Source: Allobacillus salarius
Lineage (GTDB): Bacteria; Bacillota; Bacilli; Bacillales; Alkalibacillaceae
NCBI RefSeq assembly: GCF_007559425.1
Contig: NZ_VMHE01000001.1
Location: forward strand, 301,595 to 365,594
Direction of reading: 5' to 3'
Length of the DNA: 64,000 nt
In this document: positions 63,910-64,000 of the stretch, piece by piece
How the letters are laid out: each line of letters opens with the position of its first letter
Position numbering within the stretch: position 1 is the first letter of the stretch
The notes under the pieces: model-generated
Told to the model about the DNA's origin: nothing
Databases searched by the model: none
Seen by the model: the letters and a program-made list of their open reading frames with translations, nothing else
Translations under genes and position numbers: made by a program

Positions 63910-64000
63910 TTAATCTTTTTTATAATGAATCAATTTCATAATTGCTCTTTTTAAAAATACAAAGACTTCTCCAATGTTTTGAATTGCATTTTTAAAAACA
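63910..64000 (-). CDS. C-terminal end of an unidentified gene (runs off the window)
   Basis: The minus strand is open from the window edge to a TAA at 63910, encoding 29 residues ([19 protein letters not shown], then KLIHYKKD). It ends 50 nt before lonA in the same direction. In B. subtilis lonB and clpX lie upstream of lonA, but the visible tail is too short to assign to either. Confidence 0.45.
   Translation of the reverse strand, partial: VFKNAIQNIGEVFVFLKRAIMKLIHYKKD

Overview
The window is chromosomal backbone from a low-GC, endospore-forming Firmicute of the family Bacillaceae. The order alaS-recD2-TPR-mnmA-iscS-cymR-rarA-(6S RNA)-aspS-hisS-dtd-relA-apt-recJ-lapA-secDF-comN/spoVB-yajC-tgt-queA-ruvB-ruvA-yebC-coxA-safA-obg-spo0B-rpmA-prp-rplU-rng-spoIVFB-spoIVFA-minD-minC-mreD-mreC-mreB-radC-spoIIB-folC-valS-spoVID-hemL-hemB-hemD-hemC-hemA-engB-lonA follows the Bacillus subtilis map closely. 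Relative to that map several neighbours are missing: maf, comC, ysxE, hemX, the nad and pheA/pheB genes, and bofC. An RNase E/G homologue and a membrane diguanylate cyclase are present. The genus cannot be fixed from sequence alone; intergenic repeats of the 'aggctgggacaaa' type suggest the Virgibacillus/Oceanobacillus/Halobacillus side of the family. Almost every gene is on the minus strand. The plus-strand exceptions are an rsfA-like gene, spoVB, a TIGR04086-like membrane gene, a 62-residue membrane protein and a LiaI/F-like membrane protein.

Layout. 1-15.9 kb: the alaS start with its T-box leader, recombination (recD2, rarA), tRNA thiolation and sulfur regulation (iscS, mnmA, cymR), 6S RNA, the T-box-controlled hisS-aspS pair, then dtd and relA. 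15.9-32.4 kb: apt, recJ, lapA, secDF, comN, the spoVB/ion-transporter convergent pair, yajC-tgt-queA, ruvAB, yebC and a short-chain dehydrogenase. 32.4-39.7 kb: sporulation and ribosome genes (coxA, safA, obg, spo0B, rpmA, prp, rplU with its leader, rng, spoIVFB, spoIVFA). 40-46 kb: division and shape (minCD, mreBCD), radC, spoIIB. 46.5-52.7 kb: diguanylate cyclase, folC, T-box-controlled valS. 52.7-64 kb: spoVID, the hem cluster split into hemCDBL and hemA, then engB and lonA.

The most unusual material is intergenic. Five tandem-repeat arrays fall into two period classes. Three arrays (23.7-24.36, 39.9-40.09 and 46.2-46.47 kb) have a period of 52 bp, and two (0.26-0.34 and 54.3-54.5 kb) have a period of 21 bp. 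The units differ between arrays while the period is kept, and 21 and 52 bp are close to two and five helical turns. The first array is interrupted by a 290-bp element with complementary ends; a truncated, inverted copy of one end of it lies at 39.8 kb. Two gene junctions (lapA-recJ and safA-coxA) share a layout in which a terminator-like hairpin carries the next gene's Shine-Dalgarno sequence in its 3' arm. I found no prophage, transposase, CRISPR array, rRNA or tRNA gene.
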